This document shows, piece by piece, positions 1-8,660 of a stretch of DNA of 64,000 nucleotides. The notes beneath the pieces are model-generated. The model was given only the letters and a program-made list of their open reading frames with translations, was not told the DNA's origin and did not search any database. Location: the NCBI RefSeq assembly GCF_030813695.1, contig NZ_JAUSVA010000002.1, positions 5,766,001-5,830,000 of the forward strand. Direction: 5' to 3'. The position numbers and the translations under genes are program-made. Source of the stretch: Kitasatospora herbaricolor (GTDB taxonomy: Bacteria > Actinomycetota > Actinomycetes > Streptomycetales > Streptomycetaceae). Position 1 is the stretch's first letter. Every line of letters begins with the position of its first letter.

Positions 1-42
1 CTCGCGGAGCCGCACCGGCCCCGCCACCTTGTTCAACGGCAC
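1..42 (-). CDS. possible 5' end of a divergently transcribed gene (partial)
   Basis: A frame open to the left window edge starts at a GTG at 42 and reads V/M-PLNKVAGPVRLRE. The VRLRE ending resembles the beginning of GntR-type DNA-binding domains. DasR, itself a GntR regulator, sits next to dasA in S. coelicolor, but this start does not clearly match DasR. No convincing ribosome binding site is visible. Fourteen codons cannot prove a gene; the call rests on position and a weak resemblance. Confidence 0.2.
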   Translation of the reverse strand, partial: MPLNKVAGPVRLRE

Positions 43-117
43 ACATCGTTGCATGTATGCCCGGGGAACGAATACCTCATCACACGATGAACGATGAGCG
101 GTGTCGGCTTGATAACA

Positions 118-195
118 GGTGGTCCGGATTGGTCCGAGGACCGTTGACACGCCCATTGGTCTAGGCCAAGCTCCAGGCAGTTGGTCTACACCACT
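118..195 (+). promoter_or_regulatory. dasA promoter with DasR-type (dre) operators
   Basis: A TTGACA box lies at 144-149. Two 16-bp dre-like sites follow: ATTGGTCTAGGCCAAG at 155-170 and GTTGGTCTACACCACT at 180-195, both close to the known DasR consensus ACTGGTCTAGACCACT. A weaker palindrome, GGTCCGAGGACC, lies at 131-142. The first site occupies the spacer/-10 region, so bound DasR would block RNA polymerase. DasR is known to be released by glucosamine-6-phosphate; its presence in this organism is inferred. Confidence 0.8.
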
Positions 196-317
196 GCAGG
201 CCAGCAGCTATGAATCCCAACCCGTCCCATGGGTCCGCGGCACCATTCCTACCGCTTTGCGTGGGTCTGCCGTTGCCACCGATGGGGGGAAACCCTGGCA
301 TCCCTCAGGAGGATGGC

Positions 318-1586
318 GTGAAGCGTCAGCTCATCGCGGCGGTCGGCGTCGCAGCAATGGTCGTCGGTCTGGCGGCCTGTGGCTCCGACGGCAAGAAGGC
401 CGATGACGCGGCCAAGCCGAAGGACTACAACGGCAAGACTCTGACCGCGTGGTTCATGGACGGTTCTGCGCCGCAGGCATGGCAGGACGGCGTCAAGGCG
501 GACTTCGAGAAGGAGTTCCCGGGCGCCAAGCTCAACATCCAGGTCCAGAAGTGGGACGGCATCGGCCCGAAGGTCACCACCGCGCTCTCCGAGGGCTCGG
601 TCGACGTCCTGGAGCTCGGCAACACCCAGACGGCCGGCTACGCCGCCACCGGCGGCCTCGTCGACCTCACCAAGGACAAGGCCACCCTGGGCGGCAGCGA
701 CTGGGCCGCCAACCTGAACGAGTCCTCGGTGCTGGAGGGCAAGCAGTACGCCGCCCCGTGGTACTTCACCAACCGCTCCGTGATCTACAACAAGGAGCTG
801 TGGACCAAGGCCGGCATCGCCGCCCCGCCGAAGACCCTGGACGAGTACTACGCCGACCTGGAGAAGCTCAAGGCGACCCCGGGCGTCTCCCAGGCCATCT
901 ACCTGCCGGGCCAGGAGTGGTACACCTACTTCGGCCTGATCACCAGCGAGGGTGGCAAGCTCGTCAAGAAGGACGGCGACAAGTACGTCGGCAACCTGTC
1001 CTCCCCCGAGGCGAAGGCCGCGTTCGCGACCTACCAGAAGCTGGCCAGCTTCTCCACCGCCCCGAAGGACAAGGACGAGGCCAACCCGCAGCAGATGACG
1101 CTCTTCCCCAAGGGTGACATCGCCTCCATGATCGGCCTCGGCTGGGAGGCCCCGGCGGCCAAGGACATGACCGCCGACAAGTGGGGCGTCTTCCCGCTCC
1201 CGGGCAAGACCGCCGACAAGCCGTCCGGCGTGTTCCTCGGTGGCTCGAACCTGGCCGTCGCCCAGGCGAGCAAGAACCAGGACCTGGCCAAGGGCTTCCT
1301 GAAGATCGCCCTCTCGGACAAGTTCGAGGGCCAGATGGCCGCCTCCGGCCTCATCCCGAACAAGGCCTCGCTGAACAGCCAGGTCGTCGGCGACTTCGCG
1401 AAGGCGGCCCTGGCGGCCTCCGCCAACGGCGCCACCACCCCGAACATCGCGGCCTGGGCCGGGGTCGAGAACAACCCGAACCCGATCAAGGAGTTCATGA
1501 CCGCCGTGCTCCAGGGCGGCGACTACGACGCCACGGCCAAGAAGTACGACGAGGAGATCACCAAGCGCCTCGCGGCGAAGCAGTAA
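318..1586 (+). CDS. dasA: DasA: chitobiose/N-acetylglucosamine ABC transporter substrate-binding lipoprotein
   Basis: This is a 422-residue extracytoplasmic solute-binding protein of the sugar (family 1) class. It should capture chitin-derived N,N'-diacetylchitobiose for the DasB-DasC permease. The GTG start at 318 is chosen because AGGAGG lies at 307-312 and it gives a clean lipoprotein signal: VKRQL, a hydrophobic stretch, then the lipobox LAAC-GSDG. Upstream in-frame starts would add a Pro-rich tail before the signal peptide. The gene is first of the das cluster, and a strong hairpin at 1593-1637 separates it from dasB. Two dre sites upstream imply DasR control. A paralogue lies at 5467. 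The DasA assignment rests on family, operon content and operators. Confidence 0.9.
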   Translation: MKRQLIAAVGVAAMVVGLAACGSDGKKADDAAKPKDYNGKTLTAWFMDGSAPQAWQDGVKADFEKEFPGAKLNIQVQKWDGIGPKVTTALSEGSVDVLELGNTQTAGYAATGGLVDLTKDKATLGGSDWAANLNESSVLEGKQYAAPWYFTNRSVIYNKELWTKAGIAAPPKTLDEYYADLEKLKATPGVSQAIYLPGQEWYTYFGLITSEGGKLVKKDGDKYVGNLSSPEAKAAFATYQKLASFSTAPKDKDEANPQQMTLFPKGDIASMIGLGWEAPAAKDMTADKWGVFPLPGKTADKPSGVFLGGSNLAVAQASKNQDLAKGFLKIALSDKFEGQMAASGLIPNKASLNSQVVGDFAKAALAASANGATTPNIAAWAGVENNPNPIKEFMTAVLQGGDYDATAKKYDEEITKRLAAKQ

Positions 1587-1592
1587 CACTGA

Positions 1593-1637
1593 GCGGCGCC
1601 GCTCACCGGTCCCCCACGGACCGGTGAGCGGCGCCGC
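1593..1637 (+). terminator. intercistronic hairpin between dasA and dasB
   Basis: A perfect 20-bp inverted repeat (1593-1612 with 1618-1637) with a 5-nt loop and no U-tract lies 6 bp after the dasA stop. Such hairpins in binding-protein transporter operons commonly stabilise the upstream message or partly terminate, giving an excess of binding protein over permease. Confidence 0.75.
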
Positions 1638-1674
1638 CTACCCGTCGTGGCCAGGTTGTTAGGAAGAGAGAACG

Positions 1675-2697
1675 ATGGCTGTGCATTCGGAGCGGGTGCA
1701 GACACGGTCCCCGGAATCAGGGAAGGCTGACATGGCCGCCACTGAGCAGATCGCCCCGCCCACCGCGGGCGGCACCCCCACGAACGGCAGACCCACGGCC
1801 GGTCCGCGCCTGCTGACCCGCATCGCGCCGTACCTGCTGCTGCTGCCGGCCATCCTGGCCACGCTGTTCCTGCTCGGCTATCCGCTGCTGAAGACGGTCC
1901 TGGTCTCGTTCCAGAACCTCAACAGCCGCCAGCTCGTGCAGCACCTGACGGAGTGGAACGGCTTCGAGAACTACACCGAGCAGCTGTCCAACGGTGAGTT
2001 CTGGCACACCACCGGCCGCTCGGTCGCCTTCACCGTCGTCAACGTCGTCCTGATCATGGTCGGCGGGACGCTGGTCGGGCTGCTGCTCAACCGCCTCGGC
2101 AAGTGGATGCGGCTCTTCCTGTCCGCCTCGCTGATCCTGGCCTGGGCGATGCCGATCGTCGCCAGCACCACCGTCTACACCTGGCTCTTCGACCAGAAGT
2201 ACGGCGTGGTCAACTGGCTCCTGGACAAGCTCGGCTTCCACGGGATGCTCGACTACAACTGGTTCAGCGACCAGTACTCGACCTTCTTCGTGATCATCCT
2301 GCTGATCGTGTGGGGCTCGATCCCGTTCGTGGCCTTCAACATGTACGCGGGCCTGACCACCATCCCGACCGAGCTCTACGAGGCGGCCCGGATGGACGGC
2401 GCCGGCTCGCTGAAGATCTTCAGCTCGGTGATCTTCCCCAGCCTGAAGCCGTTCTTCCTGGCCACGACCTTCCTTGAGGTCATCTGGGTCTTCAAGGCCT
2501 TCACCCAGGTGTTCGCGATGAACATGGGCGGTCCCCAGCGGCTCACCGAGACCCTCCCCGTCTACGCCTTCATCGAAGGCGTCAGCAACAACCACTACGG
2601 CACCGGATCCGCGATCGCCGTGCTCACGATCCTGATGCTCGGCGCGCTCATGGCGTACTACTTCCGGATCATTCTGAAGCAGGAGGACGAGCTGTGA
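1675..2697 (+). CDS. dasB: DasB: sugar ABC transporter permease
   Basis: This 340-residue integral membrane protein of the MalF/UgpA class is one half of the channel importing chitobiose from DasA. The N-terminal ~40 residues are polar; about six membrane segments follow, the first rich in Leu (LLLLPAILATLFLLG). The EAA loop that contacts the ATPase reads EAARMDGAGSLKIFSSVIFP near residues 237-256. The ATG at 1675 is preceded by GGAAGAGAG; an in-frame ATG at 1732 is an alternative. The stop overlaps the dasC start (GTGA). No ATPase gene is present here, as expected for das systems, which use the shared ATPase MsiK encoded elsewhere. Confidence 0.9.
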   Translation: MAVHSERVQTRSPESGKADMAATEQIAPPTAGGTPTNGRPTAGPRLLTRIAPYLLLLPAILATLFLLGYPLLKTVLVSFQNLNSRQLVQHLTEWNGFENYTEQLSNGEFWHTTGRSVAFTVVNVVLIMVGGTLVGLLLNRLGKWMRLFLSASLILAWAMPIVASTTVYTWLFDQKYGVVNWLLDKLGFHGMLDYNWFSDQYSTFFVIILLIVWGSIPFVAFNMYAGLTTIPTELYEAARMDGAGSLKIFSSVIFPSLKPFFLATTFLEVIWVFKAFTQVFAMNMGGPQRLTETLPVYAFIEGVSNNHYGTGSAIAVLTILMLGALMAYYFRIILKQEDEL

Positions 2698-3521
2698 GGC
2701 GCTCGATCATCGGACGCAGCTGGCCCAACGCCATCGCCGTCGTCCTCTTCGTCTTCTTCATCTTCCCGGTCTACTGGATGGTCTCCACGGCCTTCAAGCA
2801 GAACACGGACATCGTCAGCAAGACCCCGGTGTTCGTGCCGCTGAACGGCACCCTGGAGCACTTCGACCGGGCCGTGCACGCCGACGGCTTCTGGACGATG
2901 GTCGGCAACAGCTTCGTGGTGACGGTCGGCGCGGTGCTCGCCTCGCTGGTGATCGCCACCCTGGCGTCCTTCGCCGTCGCCCGGATGAAGTTCCGCGGCC
3001 GCAAGACCTTCGTGCTGGTGATCATGGCGGCCCAGATGGCGCCCTGGGAGGTCATGACGATCTCCGTCTACCTGATCGCCCGCGACAACGACATGCTCAA
3101 CAGCCTGCTCCCGCTGACCATCTTCTACATGATGATGGTGCTGCCCTTCACGATCTGGACGCTGCGCGGCTTCATCGCCGCGGTGCCCAAGGAGCTGGAG
3201 GAGTCCGCGATGGTGGACGGCTGCACCCGGGTCCAGGCCTTCGTCAAGGTGGTCTTCCCGCTGCTCGCCCCCGGCCTGATGTCGACCTCGCTGTTCGGCT
3301 TCATCACCGCCTGGAACGAGTACCCGCTGGTCCTGATCCTGAACAAGCAGGGCGGCCAGACCCTGCCGCTCTGGCTGACCGGATTCCGCAGCGCGTTCGG
3401 CGACGACTGGGGCGCGACCATGGCGGCCTCCTCGCTGTTCGCCGTCCCGGTCCTGATCCTGTTCGTCTTCCTGCAGCGCAAGGCCGTCGGCGGGATGACC
3501 GCCGGCGCCGTGAAGGGCTGA
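2694..3521 (+). CDS. dasC: DasC: sugar ABC transporter permease
   Basis: This 275-residue MalG-class permease is the second membrane subunit of the chitobiose importer. Six membrane segments are predicted, starting with AIAVVLFVFFIFPVYWM near residues 12-28. The EAA loop (EESAMVDGCTRVQAFVKVVF) lies near residues 168-187. The GTG start overlaps the dasB stop by four bases (GTGA), indicating translational coupling. The stop is followed after 5 bp by the glycosidase gene, so dasB-dasC-dasD form one transcription unit. Confidence 0.9.
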   Translation: MRRSIIGRSWPNAIAVVLFVFFIFPVYWMVSTAFKQNTDIVSKTPVFVPLNGTLEHFDRAVHADGFWTMVGNSFVVTVGAVLASLVIATLASFAVARMKFRGRKTFVLVIMAAQMAPWEVMTISVYLIARDNDMLNSLLPLTIFYMMMVLPFTIWTLRGFIAAVPKELEESAMVDGCTRVQAFVKVVFPLLAPGLMSTSLFGFITAWNEYPLVLILNKQGGQTLPLWLTGFRSAFGDDWGATMAASSLFAVPVLILFVFLQRKAVGGMTAGAVKG

Positions 3522-3526
3522 CGACC

Positions 3527-5080
3527 GTGAGCATCCTGATCCCCAGCGGCACGGTCAACGACCAGCTGCACCGCGACGCCCTCGCCGTGCTCCAGCCCGG
3601 CTTCGTGGGCACCACGCCGCCCGACTGGATCCGCCGGCACCTGGCGGCGGGCCTCGGCTCGGTGGCGCTGTTCGGGCGCAACGTCACGGACACCGCCCAG
3701 CTCGCCGAGCTCACCGCCGCCCTGCGCGCGGAGAACCCGGACATCCTGGTCGCCATCGACGAGGAGGGCGGCGACGTCACCCGCCTGGAGACGGGCTCCG
3801 GCTCGTCCTGGCCGGGCAACCTCGCGCTCGGCGCCGTCGACGACCCGGCGCTGACCCGGGACGTCGCCCGCGAGCTCGGCCGGGCCCTGGCCGCCTGCGG
3901 CGTGAACTACAACTGGGCGCCGTCCGCGGACGTGAACTCCAACCCGGGCAACCCGGTCATCGGGGTCCGTTCCTTCGGCGCCGACCCCGAGCTCTGCGCG
4001 CGGCACACCGCCGCCTGGGTCGAGGGCCTGCAGTCGGTGGGTGTGGCGGCCTGCGCCAAGCACTTCCCCGGCCACGGCGACACCGCCGTCGACTCGCACC
4101 ACGGCCTGCCCGTGGTCGACGTGGACGTCGACCTGCTGCGTTCGCGCGACCTCGTCCCGTTCAAGGCGGCGATCGCGGCCGGTGCCAAGGCCGTGATGAC
4201 GGCCCACATCATGGTCCCGGTGCTCGACCCGAGCCTGCCGGCCACCCTGAGCAAGGCCGTGCTCAGCGGCCTGCTGCGGGCCCGGCCGGAGGACGGCGGC
4301 CTCGGCTACGACGGCCTGATCGTCACCGACGCGATCGAGATGGGTGCCATCGCGGACACCTACGGCACCTCCGAGGGCACCCTGCTGGCCCTGGAGGCCG
4401 GCGCGGACGCGATCTGCGTCGGCGGCGAGCACGCCGACGAGGAGACCGTCCTGCAGCTGCACGACGCCATCGTGGCGGCGGTGCGCTCCGGCCGGCTCTC
4501 CGAGGAGCGCCTGGCCGACGCCGCGGACCGGGTCCGCAGGCTCGGCAGCTGGGCCCGGATCGAGGCCCAGGGCGAGCGCCGTGAGCCGGACCTGTCGATC
4601 GGCCTGCAGGCCGCCCGGCGGGCCCTGCGGGTGGTCCGGGCGCCCGGGCGCCCGGTGGCCCCGGTGACGGACCGTCCGTACGTCGCCTCGTTCTCCCCGC
4701 AGGCGAACGTGGCGGTCGGCGACGAGACCCCGTGGGGCGTGGCGGGCATGCTCGCCGCGCGCCTGCCCGGCACCCGGGCGGAGAACTTCGGCCCGGCGGA
4801 CGCGGCTCCGGAGCGGCTGGACGCGCTGGTCGCCAGGGTGCTCGCGGGCGCCCAGGACCGCCGGCTGGTGCTGATGGTCCGTGACACCCACCGGCACGAC
4901 TGGATGTCCGCGGCGCTGCACCGGCTGGTGACGGCCCGTCCGGACGCGCTGGTGGTGGAGATGGGGGTGCCGCAGGCCGCTCCGGTCGGCGCGCTGCACA
5001 TCGCCACCCACGGTGCCGCGCGGGTCTGCGGACTCGCCGCGGTGGAGGTGCTCACCGGCCAGCCGCAGACCGCGAGCTGA
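3527..5080 (+). CDS. dasD: GH3 beta-N-acetylglucosaminidase (DasD-like)
   Basis: This 517-residue glycoside hydrolase family 3 protein of the NagZ branch carries the hallmark KHFPGHGDT-x-x-DSH motif near residues 178-190 (histidine acid/base region) and the nucleophile Asp268 in VTDAIEMG. It should cleave imported chitobiose, or chito-oligosaccharides, to N-acetylglucosamine in the cytoplasm. There is no signal peptide, which fits an intracellular enzyme fed by DasABC. The C-terminal ~170 residues form the extra domain seen in longer family members. The GTG start at 3527 follows dasC by 5 bp and lacks a strong SD, suggesting coupling. A perfect terminator follows. Muropeptide recycling is an alternative role, but the operon favours chitobiose. 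Confidence 0.87.
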   Translation: MSILIPSGTVNDQLHRDALAVLQPGFVGTTPPDWIRRHLAAGLGSVALFGRNVTDTAQLAELTAALRAENPDILVAIDEEGGDVTRLETGSGSSWPGNLALGAVDDPALTRDVARELGRALAACGVNYNWAPSADVNSNPGNPVIGVRSFGADPELCARHTAAWVEGLQSVGVAACAKHFPGHGDTAVDSHHGLPVVDVDVDLLRSRDLVPFKAAIAAGAKAVMTAHIMVPVLDPSLPATLSKAVLSGLLRARPEDGGLGYDGLIVTDAIEMGAIADTYGTSEGTLLALEAGADAICVGGEHADEETVLQLHDAIVAAVRSGRLSEERLADAADRVRRLGSWARIEAQGERREPDLSIGLQAARRALRVVRAPGRPVAPVTDRPYVASFSPQANVAVGDETPWGVAGMLAARLPGTRAENFGPADAAPERLDALVARVLAGAQDRRLVLMVRDTHRHDWMSAALHRLVTARPDALVVEMGVPQAAPVGALHIATHGAARVCGLAAVEVLTGQPQTAS

Positions 5081-5098
5081 CGAAACGTCTCATTCAGG

Positions 5099-5135
5099 CC
5101 AGGGGCCGTCGGAGGATTCCTCCGACGGCCCCTGG
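5099..5135 (+). terminator. terminator of the dasBCD unit
   Basis: An 18-bp perfect inverted repeat (5099-5116 with 5118-5135) begins 18 bp after the dasD stop. The folded loop would be about 3-5 nt, and no U-tract follows, as usual in streptomycetes. Confidence 0.85.
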
Positions 5136-5266
5136 TCCGTTTTCGGCGCTCTGTGACGTTCCTCCCATCCCGGTGTGACGGTGTTCCCTCAAGTGGGCCT
5201 TAAGGCTGCCTTAAGTTCTACTTATGGTGATGATGCGGCGACGGAGGGCAACGGCTCACAACAGGT

Positions 5267-5352
5267 CTGCAACGGCACGTTGCAGTAGGCCATTTGAGCG
5301 TTGACACCCGGAGTGGTCTAGGCCAAGCTCCAGGAATCTGGTCTGAACCAAT
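5267..5352 (+). promoter_or_regulatory. promoter and dre operators of the second DasA-like gene
   Basis: TTGACA at 5301-5306 is followed by dre-like AGTGGTCTAGGCCAAG (5312-5327) and TCTGGTCTGAACCAAT (5337-5352). The stretch GGTCTAGGCCAAGCTCCAGG is shared with the dasA promoter. A separate inverted repeat, CTGCAACG-gca-CGTTGCAG, lies at 5267-5285 just upstream, and a direct repeat GCCTTAAG at 5197-5204 and 5208-5215 (11-bp spacing) lies further up. Neither of the latter is assigned to a known regulator. Confidence 0.75.
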
Positions 5353-5466
5353 CCTGGCCGGATGTGGTATTGACCCTCCCAGGCTCCGCGCTGCCCACCT
5401 CGGTGATCCCGGTGGCTCGAACACGCCGTCGGTGGGCACATTTTTTTGCACCCTCGGGAGGATGAC

Positions 5467-6777
5467 GTGAAGCGTCAGCTCATGGCGATGTTCGGGATCG
5501 CGGCGCTCGCCGCCTCGGTCGCGGGATGCGGTTCCGGAGCCGGCCCCGCGCAGGACGGGGCCACCAAGGCGGCGGACCCCAAGCAGATGACGGGCACCGT
5601 CACCGTCTGGCTGATGAACGACGCACAGACCAGCTGGCCGGAGCTGGTGCAGCGGGTCAACGACGACTTCGCCGCCAAGTACCCGAAGGTCACCCTGAAG
5701 CTGGCCTACCAGGAGTGGACCCAGAAGGTCGCCAAGCTGGACGGCGCGCTGGAGCAGGGCGCCGCCCCCGACGTGGTCGAGCTCGGCAACACCGAGACGA
5801 TGAAGTACATCCTCAACGGCTCGCTCGCGCCGGTCGACAAGGCCAGCTTCGACAACGCCGACAACTGGATCCGCGGCCTGGTCAACACCTGCACCTACCA
5901 GGACAAGCTGTTCTGCGTCCCGTACTACGCCGGTGCCCGCGTCGGCATCTACAACTCGGCGATGCTCCAGCAGGCCACCGGCTCCGCGGACCTCCCGCAG
6001 AACGAGGACGACCTGCGCGCCGCGCTCGACAAGGTCGCGGACAAGAACAAGGCCGACAAGACCTACTCCGCGCTCTACCTGCCCGGCCCCTACTGGTACG
6101 CGGCCATGAGCTACGTCGCCGCCTACGGCGGTGCCATCGCCCGCTTCGACAGCGCCGGGAACTGGCACGGGACGCTCAACGACCCCAAGTCCCAGCAGGG
6201 CGTCCAGCACTTCGTCGACCTGGTGCAGAAGTACAACCACAACGACCTGACGGTCAACGAGAGCGGCCAGGCCACCGTCCTCGCCCGCAAGCGTGCCGCC
6301 GTGCTCTACGGCAACGGCTGGGAGGCTGGCAGCGCCGTCGCCCCGGTCACCGGCGACCCGACCCTGAAGGACGCGGTCAAGGTGGCCACCATGCCCGGCC
6401 CGGGCGGCAAGCCGCTGCCCTCCTTCATCGGCGGCTCCGACCTGGCGGTCACCGCCAAGTCGCCCGTCCGGGACCTCGCCGCGGACTGGATCCGGATGTT
6501 CACCAGCACCAAGTCCGAGCAGTTCCTCGCGGACAAGGACATCCTGCCGAACAACCTGAGCCAGCTGGAGCCGCTGAAGAGCAAGCCCGCCACGGCGGCC
6601 GCGGCCAACGCCGTGCCGGACGCCTGGTTCACCCCGCTGGCGCCGGGCTGGGGCGCGATCGAGAAGCAGAACGTGCTGGTCAACATGCTGAACTCGATCT
6701 TCAAGGGCAAGTCGGTGGACCAGGCCACCAAGGAGGCCGACGCCTTGATCAACCAGTTGATCAACAACCCGGCCTGA
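5467..6777 (+). CDS. second DasA-like sugar-binding lipoprotein
   Basis: This 436-residue family 1 extracellular solute-binding lipoprotein is paralogous to DasA at 318. The signal peptide starts VKRQL as in DasA and ends in the lipobox VAGC-GSG. The GTG at 5467 is chosen because GGGAGGA at 5456-5462 precedes it and the arrangement matches dasA exactly. No permease accompanies it, so it probably delivers ligand to DasBC or to another MsiK-energised permease. Its promoter carries the same dre pair as dasA, so co-regulation by aminosugars is likely. Ligand specificity cannot be read from the sequence; divergence from DasA suggests a different oligomer or sugar. Confidence 0.85.
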   Translation: MKRQLMAMFGIAALAASVAGCGSGAGPAQDGATKAADPKQMTGTVTVWLMNDAQTSWPELVQRVNDDFAAKYPKVTLKLAYQEWTQKVAKLDGALEQGAAPDVVELGNTETMKYILNGSLAPVDKASFDNADNWIRGLVNTCTYQDKLFCVPYYAGARVGIYNSAMLQQATGSADLPQNEDDLRAALDKVADKNKADKTYSALYLPGPYWYAAMSYVAAYGGAIARFDSAGNWHGTLNDPKSQQGVQHFVDLVQKYNHNDLTVNESGQATVLARKRAAVLYGNGWEAGSAVAPVTGDPTLKDAVKVATMPGPGGKPLPSFIGGSDLAVTAKSPVRDLAADWIRMFTSTKSEQFLADKDILPNNLSQLEPLKSKPATAAAANAVPDAWFTPLAPGWGAIEKQNVLVNMLNSIFKGKSVDQATKEADALINQLINNPA

Positions 6778-6785
6778 CCCTGCGC

Positions 6786-6815
6786 GAGCGCCGTCCGGGC
6801 CCCCGGACGGCGCTC
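6786..6815 (+). terminator. terminator after the second DasA-like gene
   Basis: A 14-bp inverted repeat (6786-6799 with 6802-6815), 8 bp after the stop codon, is GC-rich with no U-tract. Confidence 0.7.
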
Positions 6816-6950
6816 CCGGCTGCGCCCGCCGCGGGCGCCCCCGTAGGATTGCAGCGCAATCACCGCAGCGAGTGTGCGGACTCGCCGCCGTAGAGGTCCC
6901 CGCCGGGCAGCCGCCCGCAGGGGTTGAACCATCTCATCGGAGGCATCCAG

Positions 6951-8012
6951 ATGTCCGACCCGCAGACCCTCTCAGCCGTCCCCGGCCGGATCATGGCGGC
7001 GGAGATGGCCGAGCAGCCGGCCGTCCTGCAACGCATCCTCGACGAGGGCGCCCCCAAGATCCGGGAGATCGCCGCCGAGATCGCGTCCCGCAACCCGCGC
7101 TTCGTCCTGCTGACCGCCCGCGGCACGTCCGACAACGCGGCGCTGTACGCGAAGTACCTGATCGAGATCCTGCTGGGCAAGCCCGCCGGCCTCACCTCGA
7201 TGTCCACCACCACCGCCTACGGCGCCAAGCCGGACCTCACCGACGTCCTGGTCGTCACCGTCAGCCAGTCCGGCGGCTCGCCCGACCTGGTCGCCTCCAC
7301 GAAGGCGGCCCGCGAGGCCGGCGCCATCACGCTGGCCGTGACCAACAACGCCGCGTCCCCGCTCGCCGAGGTCTCCGAGTTCCACATCGACGTGCTGGCC
7401 GGCCCGGAGAAGGCGCTGCCGGCCACCAAGACCTACACCGCCGAGCTGCTCGCGCTCTACCTGCTGGTCGAGGGCCTGCGCGGCGGGGACGGCTCGGCCG
7501 CCAAGGCGCTGCCGGGCCTGGCCGCCGGCATCCTGGCCCGGCAGGCCGAGATCAAGGCGCTGGCCGAGCGCTACCGGTTCGCCCAGCGCCTGGTCATCAC
7601 CTCGCGGGGCTACGGCTACCCGACGGCCCGCGAGGCGGCCCTCAAGCTGATGGAGACCACCTACATCCCGGCCTCGCCGTTCTCCGGGGCGGACCTCCTG
7701 CACGGCCCGCTGGCGATGGTGGACAACGTCTCCCCGGTCATCGCGATCGTGCCGGACGGCAAGGGCGGGGAGGCCCTGCAACCCGTCCTGGACCGCCTGC
7801 GCGGCCGGGGTGCGGACCTGGTGGTGATCGGCCAGCAGAACCAGGTCGACGCCGCCTCCGCGGGCTTCGCGCTGCCGGCCGGCGTGCCCGAGGAGGTCCA
7901 GACGATCCTGGAGATCCTGCCGCTGCAGCTGCTGGCCTACGAGGTCACCATCGCCCGCGGGCAGGACCCGGACGCCCCGCGCGCCCTGGCGAAGGTCACC
8001 GAGACCCACTGA
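6951..8012 (+). CDS. SIS-domain phosphosugar isomerase / GlcN-6-P deaminase-like protein
   Basis: This 353-residue protein with two SIS (sugar isomerase) domains resembles the isomerase half of GlmS and AgaS/NagB-type aminosugar-phosphate deaminases. Phosphosugar-binding motifs are visible: LTARGTSDNAA in SIS 1 (about residues 53-63), VTVSQSGGSPD (about 102-112) and ITSRGYGYPTAREAALK in SIS 2. The ATG at 6951 is preferred over the TTG at 6924 because ATCGGAGG lies 8 bp upstream. It lacks the glutaminase domain of GlmS, so it should act on glucosamine-6-phosphate catabolically. Location beside two DasA proteins and an N-acetylglucosaminidase supports this. A perfect terminator follows. Confidence 0.8.
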   Translation: MSDPQTLSAVPGRIMAAEMAEQPAVLQRILDEGAPKIREIAAEIASRNPRFVLLTARGTSDNAALYAKYLIEILLGKPAGLTSMSTTTAYGAKPDLTDVLVVTVSQSGGSPDLVASTKAAREAGAITLAVTNNAASPLAEVSEFHIDVLAGPEKALPATKTYTAELLALYLLVEGLRGGDGSAAKALPGLAAGILARQAEIKALAERYRFAQRLVITSRGYGYPTAREAALKLMETTYIPASPFSGADLLHGPLAMVDNVSPVIAIVPDGKGGEALQPVLDRLRGRGADLVVIGQQNQVDAASAGFALPAGVPEEVQTILEILPLQLLAYEVTIARGQDPDAPRALAKVTETH

Positions 8013-8027
8013 CGCCCGGCAGCACGA

Positions 8028-8064
8028 CGAAGCGCCCGTCCACAGCCTGTGGACGGGCGCTTCG
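8028..8064 (+). terminator. terminator of the SIS gene
   Basis: A perfect 17-bp inverted repeat (8028-8044 with 8048-8064) with loop GCC lies 15 bp after the stop codon. Confidence 0.85.
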
Positions 8065-8097
8065 GCATGACGGGGGTGCTGCTCGGGTGCCGGGGAA

Positions 8098-8559
8098 GCA
8101 CTACGGGCCACGGCGCCGACACGGGACCCTCAACCCTCCCTCCTCGCCCGCCGGCGACGAGGTGGGGCCCATGGCACCGCGGCCCGGAGCTGTCGTCGGA
8201 CGCCTGGCGACCTGAGGGGAAAAGCACTACGGGCCACGGCGCCGACACGGGACCCTCAACCCTCCCTCCTCGCCCGCCGGCGACGAGGTGGGGCCCATGG
8301 CACCGCGGCCCGGAGCTGTCGTCGGACGCCTGGCGACCTGAGGGGAAAAGCACTACGGGCCACGGCGCCGACACGGGACCCTCAACCCTCCCTCCTCGCC
8401 CGCCGGCGACGAGGTGGGGCCCATGGCACCGCGGCCCGGAGCTGTCGTCGGACGCCTGGCGACCTGAGGGGAAAAGCACTACGGGCCACGGCGCCGACAC
8501 GGGACCCTCAACCCATGCGGCACCGCAGCCCGGAGCTGTCGTCGGACGCCGGTTTCGAC
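8098..8559. repeat. 126-bp tandem repeat, three identical copies plus one degenerate copy
   Basis: Copies at 8098-8223, 8224-8349 and 8350-8475 are identical base for base. A fourth, 8476-8559, starts identically, lacks about 40 bp of the middle and has substitutions near its end. The period is a multiple of three, so all-frame ORFs stay open through it, but no start, RBS or protein-like composition supports translation. It lies between the SIS terminator and the dre sites of the sensor kinase. Perfect identity points to recent expansion, ongoing homogenisation or an assembly artefact. Confidence 0.95.
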
Positions 8560-8660
8560 CGAGAACTGTGCGGGGTCCTCGCTCGGCGATGTCCGACCGA
8601 GGAGCGGCCGCGCGCGGTCAGGGCAGTTTGCGCGGGGGCCTCTCCTTGGTGCTTCTTCAT

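Noticed and set aside
249..1589. Long antisense frames such as the 446-residue frame opposite dasA, and similar ones opposite dasD, kgd and lon
   Set aside because: High-GC codon bias leaves antisense frames open; they lack RBSs and show Arg/Gly/Val-rich shadow composition.
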